The position numbers and the translations under genes are program-made. A stretch of 64,000 nt of DNA from NCBI RefSeq assembly GCF_037477895.1, contig NZ_CP132744.1:2356001-2420000 (forward strand), in the 5' to 3' direction. The notes under the pieces were generated by a model. The model was not told the DNA's origin. It ran no database searches and worked only from the letters and a program-made list of their open reading frames with translations. Shown here in pieces: positions 37,535-46,501 of this stretch; position 1 is the first letter of the stretch; the number at the start of each line of letters is the position of its first letter. This DNA is from Mycetohabitans endofungorum (GTDB taxonomy: Bacteria > Pseudomonadota > Gammaproteobacteria > Burkholderiales > Burkholderiaceae).

Positions 37535-37571
37535 GAATTCTCAATAGGATCAGTGATTTACCGGTCCTTCT

Positions 37572-37615
37572 AACTCGATGTCCATGTCGAGATAGAATAA
37601 ATCCTACATCGAGTT
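37572..37615. repeat. Perfect 10-bp inverted repeat after tRNA-Pro
   Basis: AACTCGATGT (37572-37581) and ACATCGAGTT (37606-37615) are exact inverse copies separated by 24 bp. This could be a remnant of a mobile element end or a protein-binding site. Confidence 0.7.
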
Positions 37616-37622
37616 GCCCAAG

Positions 37623-37657
37623 GATGTCCCGCCAAGTTAGCAGGACATTTTCTTTTT
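37623..37657 (+). terminator. Hairpin with T-rich tail, probable terminator of tRNA-Pro/ispB transcripts
   Basis: ATGTCC-c-GC and GC-a-GGACAT pair around CAAGTTA, and the sequence continues TTTCTTTTTG. On + this reads as an intrinsic terminator about 90 bp after the tRNA. The same palindrome could also be an element end. Confidence 0.55.
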
Positions 37658-38212
37658 GACTGTCTTCCCTCACGTCAGCATTCATGGCTGCAAGCTTCAT
37701 GGCCAGGAACGTTGGATTCGCGGCGGACGCTCGTTCAAGGTGCCTCATAGCCGGCGGCTGTGAAGGTACGAGTGCAAGGTTCTCGCGTGGATCGATGCCA
37801 ACCAGAAACCTCCGCCTCCGACTGCTCGGCGCCCGCACGGCCCCGTCCCACAAAAGCGCAGCAGACCGCCTGGCAGCGGCAAACGCCGGCGCCGTTCTCG
37901 CACTCGAAGGGAATACGATGACAATCGGCGTGCAGATAGACCCCGACGTGTGGCGTGCTGGCTTTCACGCTGGCGATGCGAGTCATGCCATGACACCATG
38001 CTCCGTCGGTCTCCACCCAGCCTCCTACTTTTCGGGCTGGATTGAAAGGAATGGGGAGCTGTGGCGGCTCAAAAGCGCTAATGCAGGGATGCAAAGAACC
38101 GGCAGGACGCGCGTCGCGCCAGTATGTCGCCCGCCGGGCTACTGCACGGACGCCCCCGGCGCTCTGATATAGTTGACTTCATCGTCCATTAGCCGGCATC
38201 CGGCTTTTTCAC

Positions 38213-39526
38213 GTGGAAACTCTCCCTCTTTGGGCGCAAATTGGCGCCGTAGTCGTGCTGCTGCTCATATCGGGCTTTTTTTCAATCTCGGAAACCGCGA
38301 TGATGGCGTTAAACCGCCATCGGCTCAAGCATTTGGCGGGCAAGGGCGTGGTGGGTGCGAAGACGACGCAGCGCCTGCTCGTGCACACCGACCAGTTGCT
38401 GTCCGTGATCCTGATCGGCAACAATCTGATGAACGTCATCATCCCGGTGCTCACGACATCGATCGCGCTGCACGCGTTCGGCAACCACAGCGCGGTGCTG
38501 TCGATCACCACCGGGATCGTCGCATTCCTCATCATCGTGTTCGCCGAGATCACACCGAAGATTGTCGGCGCGACCTATCCCGAAAAGATCGCGTTGCCGG
38601 CCAGCCTCGTCATCAAGCCGCTGATCACCCTCGCCCGCCCGCTGGTGTGGTTCGTCAACATGCTGGCCAACGGCATCCTGCTCGTGCTGCACATCAATAC
38701 GAAAAGCGGGCGTGAACTGCGCATGTCCAACGACGAATTGCGCAGCGTCGTACTGGAATCGAGCAGCTTCATGCCAAGCAAGCACCGCAGCATCCTGCTG
38801 AACCTGTTCGATCTGGAGAGCATCTCGGTCGATGATGTCATGGTGCCACGCCGGCGCATCGAGGCGCTAGACTTCGATGCGCCGTTCGACCAGTTGGTCC
38901 AGCAGTTGGAAACCTGCTACCACAACAAGTTGGTCGTCTATCAGGGGGACATTGACCGCGTGCTCGGCATGCTTCATGTGCGCAAGACCCTAGCCGCGTT
39001 GCACAACCAGGAATTCGAGCGAGAAAAACTGCGCGAGTTGCTCACGGAGCCCTATTTCGTGCCCAGCGGCACGCCGGTCTTCCAGCAGTTGCAGTTCTTC
39101 CAAGAGAACCGGCACCGGATGGCGCTGGTCGTCAACGAATATGGCGAAGTCCAAGGGCTGGTGACGCCGGAGGACATTATCGAGGAGTTGATCGGCGAGT
39201 TCACGACGACATTGCCGCGCACGGCAAGCGGCGCGGCAGGCGGCTGGAACGCGCAAGGGGAATGCATCGTCGCGGGCGGCATCCCATTACGGGAGTTGAA
39301 CCGCCGGCTTGGTCTGCGGTTGCCGCTTGATGGTCCAAAGACGTTAAATGGCCTGATCCTGGAACTGTTGGAGGCCATCCCGGAAGGCGACGTGAGCCTG
39401 GTGGTCGGCGACACGCGCATGGAGGTCATGCAGATCGACAATCAAGCCATTCGCACGGTGAAACTCTTCCGGCCCACGCGGTTGGACGCCGCGCACGCGG
39501 TGGCAGCACGGCAGCACGCCCGCTAG
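38213..39526 (+). CDS. HlyC/CorC-family transporter (CNNM/DUF21 with CBS domains)
   Basis: 437 residues from GTG 38213 (METLPLWAQIGAVVVLLLIS). Residues 1 to about 190 form the DUF21/CNNM membrane domain with three or four helices (FFSISETAMMALNRHRLKHL, SVILIGNNLMNVIIPVLTTS, GIVAFLIIVFAEITPKIVGA). A CBS pair follows (ISVDDVMVPRRRIEALDF, RMALVVNEYGEVQGLVTPED) and a C-terminal CorC_HlyC domain (IVAGGIPLRELNRRLGLRLP). The family is associated with Mg2+/Co2+ efflux and metal resistance. It precedes the pilus genes but is probably an independent unit. Confidence 0.92.
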   Translation: METLPLWAQIGAVVVLLLISGFFSISETAMMALNRHRLKHLAGKGVVGAKTTQRLLVHTDQLLSVILIGNNLMNVIIPVLTTSIALHAFGNHSAVLSITTGIVAFLIIVFAEITPKIVGATYPEKIALPASLVIKPLITLARPLVWFVNMLANGILLVLHINTKSGRELRMSNDELRSVVLESSSFMPSKHRSILLNLFDLESISVDDVMVPRRRIEALDFDAPFDQLVQQLETCYHNKLVVYQGDIDRVLGMLHVRKTLAALHNQEFEREKLRELLTEPYFVPSGTPVFQQLQFFQENRHRMALVVNEYGEVQGLVTPEDIIEELIGEFTTTLPRTASGAAGGWNAQGECIVAGGIPLRELNRRLGLRLPLDGPKTLNGLILELLEAIPEGDVSLVVGDTRMEVMQIDNQAIRTVKLFRPTRLDAAHAVAARQHAR

Positions 39527-39659
39527 CCTATCAGCAAAGCGGTACGCCGGCCCGGCAGTACACCAACGCGATTGGCCGTTCGGCTGAATGGCGCGAATGC
39601 AGCGAGCACGCGACGATAAGTAGGTCTTTATTGCATTGCGCCGTCAGCACATCGCCAGC

Positions 39660-41087
39660 ATGCCCAATCACCCGTTGTTCCCAGCCGTGCCACCGTCCCC
39701 TGCGGCGCACGGCGCCCATCCCATTTCCATGCGGTCCACGGCTGAGCCGCCCGTGCCGCGCGAAGCCGATGAGCACACGCGTTCCGGTTTCACGGCGCCG
39801 GCCGCACCGGTGCGCTCGGCTGCGGCGCCCGTCGCTACCAAGCTGACGACGCGTGCGGCACAGCGTGCCCGCGCGCTCGCACACGCCGCGCAATCAGACG
39901 ACACCGACGCACCGGCGGTACGCCTGCTGAACGATTTATTTGCACAAGCCGGCGCGTGTCGCGCCTCGGATATCCATATCGAGCCGAGCCGACACCAATG
40001 GCAAATTCGGCTGCGGATCGACGGTCGACTACATCGCCTCGACAATCCACCCGCGCACCTGCGTGACGCAGTCATCACACGAATCAAAGTGCTGTCGCGA
40101 CTGGACATCGCACAGCGGCGCGCGCCACAAGATGGCCGGTTGCGCATCGCCGTGTCCGGCACCGAGTTCGATGAATTCCGCGTGTCAACGCTGCCCACGG
40201 TATTCGGCGAAAAAGTGGTGCTGCGCCGCCTTGATGCGCTACCCGATGAGCTGGATCTAACAGGACTGGGTTTTGACGCCGCCCAGTTGTCCGCCGTACA
40301 GCATGCGTTGCGCGTCCGACAAGGCATGGTGCTGGTCACCGGACCCACGGGCAGCGGCAAGACGCTGACACTCTATACCTTCATGCGCGAACTCGATCGT
40401 GATGCGTTTAATCTTTGCACGATCGAGGACCCGTCCGAGATCGAGCTCGCCGGCGTCAACCAGGTGTCGGTCAACGACCGAGCAGGCTTGGGTTTCGCAT
40501 CGGTGCTGCGCGCGTTGCTGCGGCAAGACCCGGACGTGATCATGGTCGGTGAGATCCGCGATACGGAAACCGCCTCGGTCGCCATCAACGCTGCACAAAC
40601 CGGGCATTTGCTGCTTGCCACGCTGCACACCAATGATGCGCCAGCGACGCTCGCGCGACTCACGGACCTGGGCGTGGAACCGTACAACGTGGCGGCAGCG
40701 GTCAAGCTCATCACGGCGCAACGGCTGGTGCGGCGGTTATGCAACGCGTGCCGGCTCGCCGATACGCCCGACCCCGTCGCGCTGCGTGCGGCCGGCATGA
40801 CGGCCACACATGTCGACCAAGCGCTGGCGGGTTATTGGCAATCCTATCGACCAGTCGGCTGCACGGCATGCCGCGGCACCGGCTTTGTGGGCCGCTGCGC
40901 GATCCATCAGGTCGTGCCTGTAACCACCGCACTGCAACAGCGCATCGCAGCGCGGACGCCGACCCATGCGCTGGCAGACGCGATGCGCGCAGCCGGCCTG
41001 CAAACATTGCGGCAATCCGCGCTCGCGCGCGTGCGCGATGGAACGACATCGCTGCATGAAGCCCTTGCGGTGACAGACGATGCGTGA
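39660..41087 (+). CDS. pilB: Type IV pilus assembly/type II secretion ATPase (GspE/PilB family)
   Basis: Hexameric ATPase that powers pilin polymerisation at the inner membrane. 475 residues from ATG 39660; later starts are possible. The first 80 residues are Ala/Pro rich and the MshEN N-terminal domain of full-length PilB appears absent. The core shows ASDIHIEPSRHQWQIRLRID, LVTGPTGSGKTLTLYTFMRE (Walker A), LLRQDPDVIMVGEIRDTETA (Walker B and Asp box) and GHLLLATLHTNDAPATLARL (His box). A tetracysteine zinc site CNAC...CTAC is at about residues 362-420. It is followed by pilC and pilD. Confidence 0.9.
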   Translation: MPNHPLFPAVPPSPAAHGAHPISMRSTAEPPVPREADEHTRSGFTAPAAPVRSAAAPVATKLTTRAAQRARALAHAAQSDDTDAPAVRLLNDLFAQAGACRASDIHIEPSRHQWQIRLRIDGRLHRLDNPPAHLRDAVITRIKVLSRLDIAQRRAPQDGRLRIAVSGTEFDEFRVSTLPTVFGEKVVLRRLDALPDELDLTGLGFDAAQLSAVQHALRVRQGMVLVTGPTGSGKTLTLYTFMRELDRDAFNLCTIEDPSEIELAGVNQVSVNDRAGLGFASVLRALLRQDPDVIMVGEIRDTETASVAINAAQTGHLLLATLHTNDAPATLARLTDLGVEPYNVAAAVKLITAQRLVRRLCNACRLADTPDPVALRAAGMTATHVDQALAGYWQSYRPVGCTACRGTGFVGRCAIHQVVPVTTALQQRIAARTPTHALADAMRAAGLQTLRQSALARVRDGTTSLHEALAVTDDA

Positions 41088-41101
41088 TGGATTGATGCGC
41101 G

Positions 41102-42328
41102 ATGCAGTCTCCTATCCAAGCCACTTCGCCCCGTCGGCCGGCAATGTCCCGCTTCCGTTGGCGAGGCATCGACGCCGACGGCCGCCGACGTCGCGGTACG
41201 CTCGTGGCGCTCGACGCGCGTTCGGCACTCGAGCGTATTCGGCGCGACAGGATTGTCGCGATTGAGCTTATCGAGGTCCGCGCACGGTGGAGTCCACGCG
41301 TACGCCACACCGATCTGACGCGCGCCACGCGACACTTGGCCATGCTGCTGCGCAGTGGACTGTCGCTGCAACCTGCGTTGGCGCTGGTGGCACAGCACGC
41401 GAGTACGCCACTGAGACCCCTATTCGAAACCGTGCTGCAAGACATCACAGAAGGCAGTACGCTGTCCAGGGCGCTGCAACGCCACAGCCATGTGTTTCCG
41501 GCCGCGTACTGGCGGCTCGTCGAGCTTGCGGAACACACCGGCTCGCTCGATACGATCCTCGCTCAACTGGCGGACACTCGGGACCGTGTGGCCGCACAAC
41601 GTGCGCGGCTGCGCAACGCGCTATGGTATCCGACACTAATCCTCGCGCTGGCACTGGGCCTGTGCGCGCTACTGCTGGTCTGGGTGGTACCGACATTCGA
41701 ACAAGTATTCGCCGGATTCGGCTCGCAGTTGCCCAAACCCACGCGGATCGTGGTCGCGCTGTCCCGGCAGTGGCTAACTCACGGCCCGGCGATGGTCGCG
41801 GCGGGGGGCCTCGGGATCGCGTGCGGCATGCTTGCCTGGCAACGCTCGCCACAGTTTCGCCTGCGCCTGCATGCACTGCTGTTACGTGCGCCGCTCGTGG
41901 GCCCCATCGTGCAGCGCACGGTCATCGCGCGCTGGAGCCATGCGCTGGGCCAGGTTCTCGATGCTGGCATCGCCCTGGCTGACGGGTTCGATGCCGTGGA
42001 CGGCATTAGCGGCAATGCCGCGATGGACGCGGCAACACGCGACATCGCGGCACGCGTGCGCGTCGGCGCAAGCCTGGCCGATGCCATGCGTGCCAGCACC
42101 TGCTTCCCGCCCGACGTCGTGGCCACGATCGCACTTGCCGAGCAAGCCGGCACGCTCGGCACGACGCTGGCCGACATCGGCGCTTGGAATGACCAGCTCG
42201 TGGCGGAACGAATCGGCCTGCTCGCACAACTGGCCGAACCGCTTATCATTGTCGGGCCCGGTGCGCTGATTGCCGCACTCGTGGTCGCCATGTATTTGCC
42301 CATTATCGAAATGGGTAACGTAATGTAA
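41102..42328 (+). CDS. pilC: Type IV pilus inner membrane platform protein (GspF/PilC)
   Basis: Polytopic inner membrane protein on which pilins assemble, next to the PilB ATPase. 408 residues from ATG 41102; ATG 41144 (MSRFRWRGIDADGRRRRG) may be the true start because that sequence matches the family N-terminus. It has two T2SSF repeats (TRHLAMLLRSGLSLQPALAL, and RWSHALGQVLDAGIALADGF). Membrane helices include TLILALALGLCALLLVWVVP and EPLIIVGPGALIAALVVAMYLP. It lies 14 bp after pilB. Confidence 0.92.
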   Translation: MQSPIQATSPRRPAMSRFRWRGIDADGRRRRGTLVALDARSALERIRRDRIVAIELIEVRARWSPRVRHTDLTRATRHLAMLLRSGLSLQPALALVAQHASTPLRPLFETVLQDITEGSTLSRALQRHSHVFPAAYWRLVELAEHTGSLDTILAQLADTRDRVAAQRARLRNALWYPTLILALALGLCALLLVWVVPTFEQVFAGFGSQLPKPTRIVVALSRQWLTHGPAMVAAGGLGIACGMLAWQRSPQFRLRLHALLLRAPLVGPIVQRTVIARWSHALGQVLDAGIALADGFDAVDGISGNAAMDAATRDIAARVRVGASLADAMRASTCFPPDVVATIALAEQAGTLGTTLADIGAWNDQLVAERIGLLAQLAEPLIIVGPGALIAALVVAMYLPIIEMGNVM

Positions 42329-42373
42329 TTTCAATCAGGTAGCATCGCGTACCGTTCCTCGCTGGCCATCGAC

Positions 42374-43366
42374 ATGCATTCGTTTCCTGTCATCGTCCCC
42401 TACGGCCCCGGCCGCTGGATCGCCGGCTTCGCCGACGCTTTCTCGATGCTGCCGGTTGCTTGGCAGTACGCTTTCGCATGCGTGCTCGGATTGGTCATCG
42501 GCAGTTTCCTGACTGTTGTCGTACATCGTGTGCCGCAGATGCTTGAACACGCATGGCAGCAAGAACTGGCCGGCTACGTGCCGCACAATGCGCTGCACGC
42601 GTTAAGCGCAGCAAGCGATGAGCACGGTGCCGAGCCCAATCCGACGCCCGAGCGAAGTCCCGCTCCGTCGTCGCAACCCGATTTGCCACGGCGCTATAAC
42701 CTGTGTGTGCCACGCTCGGCGTGCACTGCATGCGGACATACGTTGCGCTTGTACGAGAACATCCCGTTGCTTAGCTTTATCGCATTGCGCGGCCGATGCT
42801 CGGCATGCGGTACGCGGATCCATTGGCGCTATCCGTTGATCGAGTCCGCCTGTGCACTGTTCGCGGCGCTCTCACTCGCGGCGTTCGGCCCCACGCCTAC
42901 GGCGCTTATCGCCTTTGCGTTCTGCGCTGCGCTGCTGGCGATGAGCGCCATCGATCTGGAGACCAAGCTGCTGCCCGATTCGCTGACGTTGCCGCTGCTC
43001 TGGGCGGGGCTGCTGATCAATCTACACGCCGTGTTCGCACCCCTGGACGCGGCCGTGATCGGTGCGGCGGCCGGCTATTTGTCACTGTGGGCCGTCTACT
43101 GGCTGTTCAAGCTCGTGCGCGGCGCCGAGGGTATCGGCTACGGCGACTTCAAGTTGTTTGCCGCCATTGGCGCATGGTTCGGCTGGAGCCCACTGTTGCA
43201 AGTCATACTAGTTGCCTCAGTGTGTGGCGCGATCGTCGGTCTTGGCGCCACGCTCGCCAAGCGGATGCGCCTGGAGGAGCCGTTGCCGTTCGGTCCGTTT
43301 CTGGCGGGGGCAGCGGTGCTCACGCTGTTCGGCGGCACGCCGCTCTATCAGCTGCTCGGAGGTTAA
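42374..43366 (+). CDS. pilD: Prepilin peptidase / N-methyltransferase
   Basis: Cleaves and N-methylates type IV prepilins and pseudopilins. 330 residues with eight hydrophobic segments. The N-terminal methyltransferase domain carries a zinc tetracysteine ([19 protein letters not shown] and [16 protein letters not shown]). The A24 aspartate pair is in [19 protein letters not shown] and [21 protein letters not shown] 60-residue polar insertion separates the first helix from the zinc motif. No pilin gene is present in this window. coaE follows; its start ATG is 3 bp after the pilD stop. Confidence 0.94.
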   Translation: MHSFPVIVPYGPGRWIAGFADAFSMLPVAWQYAFACVLGLVIGSFLTVVVHRVPQMLEHAWQQELAGYVPHNALHALSAASDEHGAEPNPTPERSPAPSSQPDLPRRYNLCVPRSACTACGHTLRLYENIPLLSFIALRGRCSACGTRIHWRYPLIESACALFAALSLAAFGPTPTALIAFAFCAALLAMSAIDLETKLLPDSLTLPLLWAGLLINLHAVFAPLDAAVIGAAAGYLSLWAVYWLFKLVRGAEGIGYGDFKLFAAIGAWFGWSPLLQVILVASVCGAIVGLGATLAKRMRLEEPLPFGPFLAGAAVLTLFGGTPLYQLLGG

Positions 43367-43368
43367 CG

Positions 43369-43980
43369 ATGTTCAAGGTGGGACTGACGGGCGGGATCGG
43401 CAGTGGCAAAACAACGGTCGCCAATGCTTTCGCCGCCTATGGCGTGCCGATCGTGGACACTGATTTGATCGCGCATCGTGTCACCGCACCAGGCGGCGCG
43501 GCGATACCCGGCATCCGGACACAGTTCGGTACCACCTTCATCACGGCGCAAGGTGCACTGGACCGCGCGCGGATGCGCGAGTTAGTGTTCAGCAACGCGC
43601 AAGCGAAGCAACGGCTCGAAGCAATCATGCACCCGCTGATCCGCACCGAGACAGAACGCGAAATGCAAGCGGCGAGCGGTCCCTACGTGATCTGTGTCGT
43701 GCCGTTACTCGTTGAGGCGGGCAATTGGCGCGAACGCGTCGATCGCGTGCTGGTGGTAGATTGCGCGGTGCAGACGCAGGTCGAGCGCGTCATGCGGCGC
43801 AATGGCTTCACGCGCGAACAGGTGCACGCCATCATTGCACGTCAGGCCACACGGCAGACGCGACTCGCCACCGCAGACGATATCATCGTCAATGAAACCG
43901 ACACCATCGAGCCGCTGCGGCCAGAAATCGCATCGCTGCATCAGCGCTATTTGTTATTGGCGCGTAATGCACCATCGTGA
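43369..43980 (+). CDS. coaE: Dephospho-CoA kinase
   Basis: Phosphorylates dephospho-CoA, the last step of CoA synthesis. 203 residues. [20 protein letters not shown] holds the P-loop, [20 protein letters not shown] the Asp-Thr-Asp site, and [40 protein letters not shown] and DDIIVNETD complete the family pattern. Start ATG 43369; upstream codons in this frame lie within pilD. The pilD-coaE-zapD-yacG order is typical of beta- and gammaproteobacteria. Confidence 0.96.
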   Translation: MFKVGLTGGIGSGKTTVANAFAAYGVPIVDTDLIAHRVTAPGGAAIPGIRTQFGTTFITAQGALDRARMRELVFSNAQAKQRLEAIMHPLIRTETEREMQAASGPYVICVVPLLVEAGNWRERVDRVLVVDCAVQTQVERVMRRNGFTREQVHAIIARQATRQTRLATADDIIVNETDTIEPLRPEIASLHQRYLLLARNAPS

Positions 43981-44039
43981 ATCGGCGTGCGCCGGTGGCA
44001 TGCAATACAGTGCGAATTTCGTTGCGAATTCCACAGCGA

Positions 44040-44068
44040 TTGCTAGCGGAATTCGAGCGCATTAGAAT
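44040..44068 (+). promoter_or_regulatory. Putative promoter of zapD-yacG
   Basis: TTGCTA (44040-44045) and TAGAAT (44063-44068) with a 17-bp spacer, 53 bp ahead of the zapD start. A 7-bp inverted repeat (GAATTCC 44026-44032, GGAATTC 44048-44054) flanks the -35 element and could be an operator. Confidence 0.5.
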
Positions 44069-44121
44069 GGGCGCAAATTGCCGCTTCTCTCCGGCATTTC
44101 CAAAGTGAAAGGCACCTACGC

Positions 44122-44877
44122 TTGATTCTCTACGAGTATCCGTTCAATGAGCGCATTCGGACGTTGTTGCGCCTCGAAGACCTGTTCGAGCGCTTTACGT
44201 TCTTCCTAACGCAAGAAGACCCGAGAGAACACCACGTCGCACTGACCACCCTGTTCGAGATCGCTGAAGTGACAAGCCGCAGCGACTTGAAGTCGGATCT
44301 GATGAAGGAGCTTGAGCGCCAGCGCCAGGCCCTGACACCCTTTCGCGGCAATCCCGAGATCGAGCAGGACGCGCTCGAGACCGTCCTCTCGGAAATCGAG
44401 CAAACGCTGGCCGGCCTTGCGCAGATCCAAGGGAAAACGGGGCAGCATTTGACCGATAATGAATGGCTGGCCAGCATCCGCAGCCGGGCCATCATTCCCG
44501 GCGGAACTTGCCGCTTCGATCTGCCGTCGTACTACGCATGGCAGCGCAGCGCTGCAGAGCAGCGCCGCGCAGATATCATGCAATGGGCGATGCCGTTGTT
44601 GCCGCTGCGCGATGCAACAGTCATTATATTGCGTCTTGCCCGCGAATCGGGGCAGGCCGCGAAGGTCATGGCGATGCAGGGCAGCTATCAGCAAATGTTG
44701 TCGGGGCGGGCCTATCAATTGATGCAAGTGCGTGTGGCGCCGGACCTGCGGGTCATTCCCGAGGCTAGCGCCAACAAGTATATGTTGTGGGTGCGCTTCA
44801 CTGCGCAGGACGGCGACATGCGGCCGCGTGCTGTTGACGTCGACGTGCCATTCCAACTAACGTTGTGCAACCTGTAA
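44122..44877 (+). CDS. zapD: Cell division protein ZapD
   Basis: Cytosolic FtsZ-bundling protein that stabilises the Z ring. 251 residues from a TTG at 44122 with AAAGG upstream (no ATG fits). Landmarks are [60 protein letters not shown] and [20 protein letters not shown], followed by a mostly beta C-terminal domain. Its target ftsZ lies at 52857-54047. Confidence 0.95.
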   Translation: MILYEYPFNERIRTLLRLEDLFERFTFFLTQEDPREHHVALTTLFEIAEVTSRSDLKSDLMKELERQRQALTPFRGNPEIEQDALETVLSEIEQTLAGLAQIQGKTGQHLTDNEWLASIRSRAIIPGGTCRFDLPSYYAWQRSAAEQRRADIMQWAMPLLPLRDATVIILRLARESGQAAKVMAMQGSYQQMLSGRAYQLMQVRVAPDLRVIPEASANKYMLWVRFTAQDGDMRPRAVDVDVPFQLTLCNL

Positions 44878-44902
44878 GCCGGATAATCAACCCTTTGCCG
44901 AT

Positions 44903-45103
44903 ATGACGACTGTCGTCAACTGCCCGACTTGCGGCCAAAAGGTCGAATGGAAGCCAGAAAGCCGGTTCCGTCCTTTTTGTTCCGCGCGCTGCAAGCAAAT
45001 CGATCTCGGCGCGTGGGCCACCGGGAAGTACACGATTGGCGGCGATGACCGCCCGGCCGATGAGCCGCATGGCGACCCGCAAAAACCGGGCGGGCTAAAC
45101 TGA
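44903..45103 (+). CDS. yacG: DNA gyrase inhibitor YacG (zinc protein)
   Basis: 66 residues. The Cys4 zinc site is [16 protein letters not shown] with [20 protein letters not shown]. YacG binds GyrB and blocks DNA binding in E. coli. It follows zapD by 25 bp and is probably cotranscribed; it converges on mutT with a 3-bp gap. Confidence 0.94.
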   Translation: MTTVVNCPTCGQKVEWKPESRFRPFCSARCKQIDLGAWATGKYTIGGDDRPADEPHGDPQKPGGLN

Positions 45104-45106
45104 GGT

Positions 45107-45589
45107 TTAACCCCGTTCAGCGTCGAGCCAGTCGATCACCGGCAATGCCGCCGGCAGTAGCGGCGCAACCTGGATGGGGGGTGCCTGCCAGACAAACGCC
45201 TGCCCTTCTCGACCGCTCGGCTCACCGCTCCACCGGGTCACCTTGCAGAAGAACAACCGCACGTAAGCGTGCGGATAGTCATGTTCAAGGACCCGCCAGC
45301 GCACGCAATCGACAATCGTCACGCCGAGTTCCTCATGCAGCTCGCGCGCCAATGCGTCCTCGACGCTTTCGCCCGGCTCCAGCTTGCCACCCGGAAATTC
45401 CCAGTAGCCCTCGTATGGCTTGCCGGCGGGCCGCTGCGCGAGCAGGAAACGCCCGTCCTCATGCAACATTACACCGACGGCCACTTCGGTGATCCGACGT
45501 CCATCAGCAGTATGCGTGGCGGCGTGCGCCTGCGACACGTCGCGCCGTGCGACCGTATCCGGCGTCATGGTCGGGCGCCGCGCGGTCAT
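45107..45589 (-). CDS. mutT: 8-oxo-dGTP diphosphatase (MutT-like Nudix)
   Basis: Cleans oxidised dGTP from the nucleotide pool. 160 residues from ATG 45589, which overlaps the stop of the upstream ATPase gene by 4 bp; ATG 45568 is an alternative. The Nudix box is GGKLEPGESVEDALARELHE (continuing ELGV), after VAVGVMLHEDGRFLLAQRPA and YEGYWEFPGGK. This is the secA-mutT neighbourhood seen in many proteobacteria. The first 25 residues are variable. Confidence 0.92.
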   Translation of the reverse strand: MTARRPTMTPDTVARRDVSQAHAATHTADGRRITEVAVGVMLHEDGRFLLAQRPAGKPYEGYWEFPGGKLEPGESVEDALARELHEELGVTIVDCVRWRVLEHDYPHAYVRLFFCKVTRWSGEPSGREGQAFVWQAPPIQVAPLLPAALPVIDWLDAERG

Positions 45590-46458
45590 TGGGCTTCCTG
45601 CCGTCGGCCAGACCAGTCCCGGGCAAACTGCCACGCAACCCGGCCCGAACGCGAGCCGCGCTCCAGTGCCCAAACCAGCGCGTCGCCCCGCGCGGCCTCG
45701 ATCTGCGCATCGCTGCACGCAAAATGCCTGAGCCAATGCGCGACGATCGCCAGATAGTCGTCCTGCTTAAATGGATAGAAGCTGACCCACAGCCCAAAGC
45801 GCTCGGACAGCGAAATCTTCTCCTCGATCACTTCGCCCGGATGGATCTCGCCATCCGCCGTGTGCCGGTAGGTCTCGTTGTCGCGCATGTACTCGGGTAG
45901 CAAATGACGACGGTTCGACGTCGCGTAGATCAGCACGTTGTCGGACTGGGCTGCAATCGAGCCATCCAAGGCCACCTTCAGCGCCTTATAACCGGACTCG
46001 CCTTCCTCGAACGACAGGTCATCGCAAAACACGACGAACCGCTCCGGGCGCGAGGCGATCTGCTCAACGATGTCGCCCAGATCGTGCAGGTCGCCCTTGT
46101 CGACTTCGATCAGGCGCAGGCCTTCGGGCGCAAACTGGTTCAAGCAGGCCTTGATCAGCGACGACTTGCCGGTGCCGCGCGCGCCCGTCAGCAGCACGTT
46201 GTTCGCCGGCAGGCGCCGCACGAACTGACGGGTGTTCTGCTCGACCAACGCCTTTTGCCGGTCAATGTTCTGCAAGTCAGACAACTGGAGCGTCGACGAA
46301 TGGGCGACCGGCTGCAAAAAGCCCCGCCCCTGCCGTGAGCGCCATCGAAACGCAATGGCCGCGTCCCAGTCGGTAACCGGCGCGGCCGGCGGCAACACAG
46401 CCTCCAGGCGTTCGAGCAGCGCCTCGGCGCGCGTCAGGAATTGTTCAAGCTTGTCCAT
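45586..46458 (-). CDS. DUF815-family AAA ATPase
   Basis: 290 residues, cytosolic. Residues 1-35 form a coiled-coil-like helix (KLEQFLTRAEALLERLEAVL). The P-loop VLLTGARGTGKSSLIKACLN is at about 103-122, and FVVFCDDLSFEEGESGYKAL contains the Walker B acids. YATSNRRHLLPEYMRDN and ISLSERFGLWVSFYPFKQDD (arginine finger region) follow. The family is widespread but its cellular role is unknown. It sits between argJ and mutT, and its stop overlaps the mutT start. Confidence 0.88.
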   Translation of the reverse strand: MDKLEQFLTRAEALLERLEAVLPPAAPVTDWDAAIAFRWRSRQGRGFLQPVAHSSTLQLSDLQNIDRQKALVEQNTRQFVRRLPANNVLLTGARGTGKSSLIKACLNQFAPEGLRLIEVDKGDLHDLGDIVEQIASRPERFVVFCDDLSFEEGESGYKALKVALDGSIAAQSDNVLIYATSNRRHLLPEYMRDNETYRHTADGEIHPGEVIEEKISLSERFGLWVSFYPFKQDDYLAIVAHWLRHFACSDAQIEAARGDALVWALERGSRSGRVAWQFARDWSGRRQEAQ

Positions 46459-46501
46459 CGCAATCGATCTCCAGCGGTACGGTCATGTCCGTTAGTGTGG
46501 G

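Larger units (their letters stand above)
37535..38212. other. Gene-free stretch downstream of tRNA-Pro
   Basis: 678 bp in which no protein family could be recognised on either strand. Open frames of 80-160 codons exist on both strands (for example 37684-38172 on + and 37735-38094 on -), but they have no ribosome-binding site, no recognisable motif, and overlap each other as random frames do. The first 120 bp are AT-richer and contain two inverted repeats. No copy of the tRNA 3' end (an att site) was found. It may be decayed DNA or an insertion scar. Confidence 0.6.

Noticed and set aside
37485..37853. Open frame on - running into tRNA-Pro, ending VGVRGFEPPAST
   Set aside because: The C-terminal part is the reverse translation of the tRNA gene, a well-known artefact. 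The rest has no recognisable motif.
37684..38172. 162-codon frame on + in the gene-free stretch
   Set aside because: No ribosome-binding site, no known motif, and competing frames on the other strand of equal quality.
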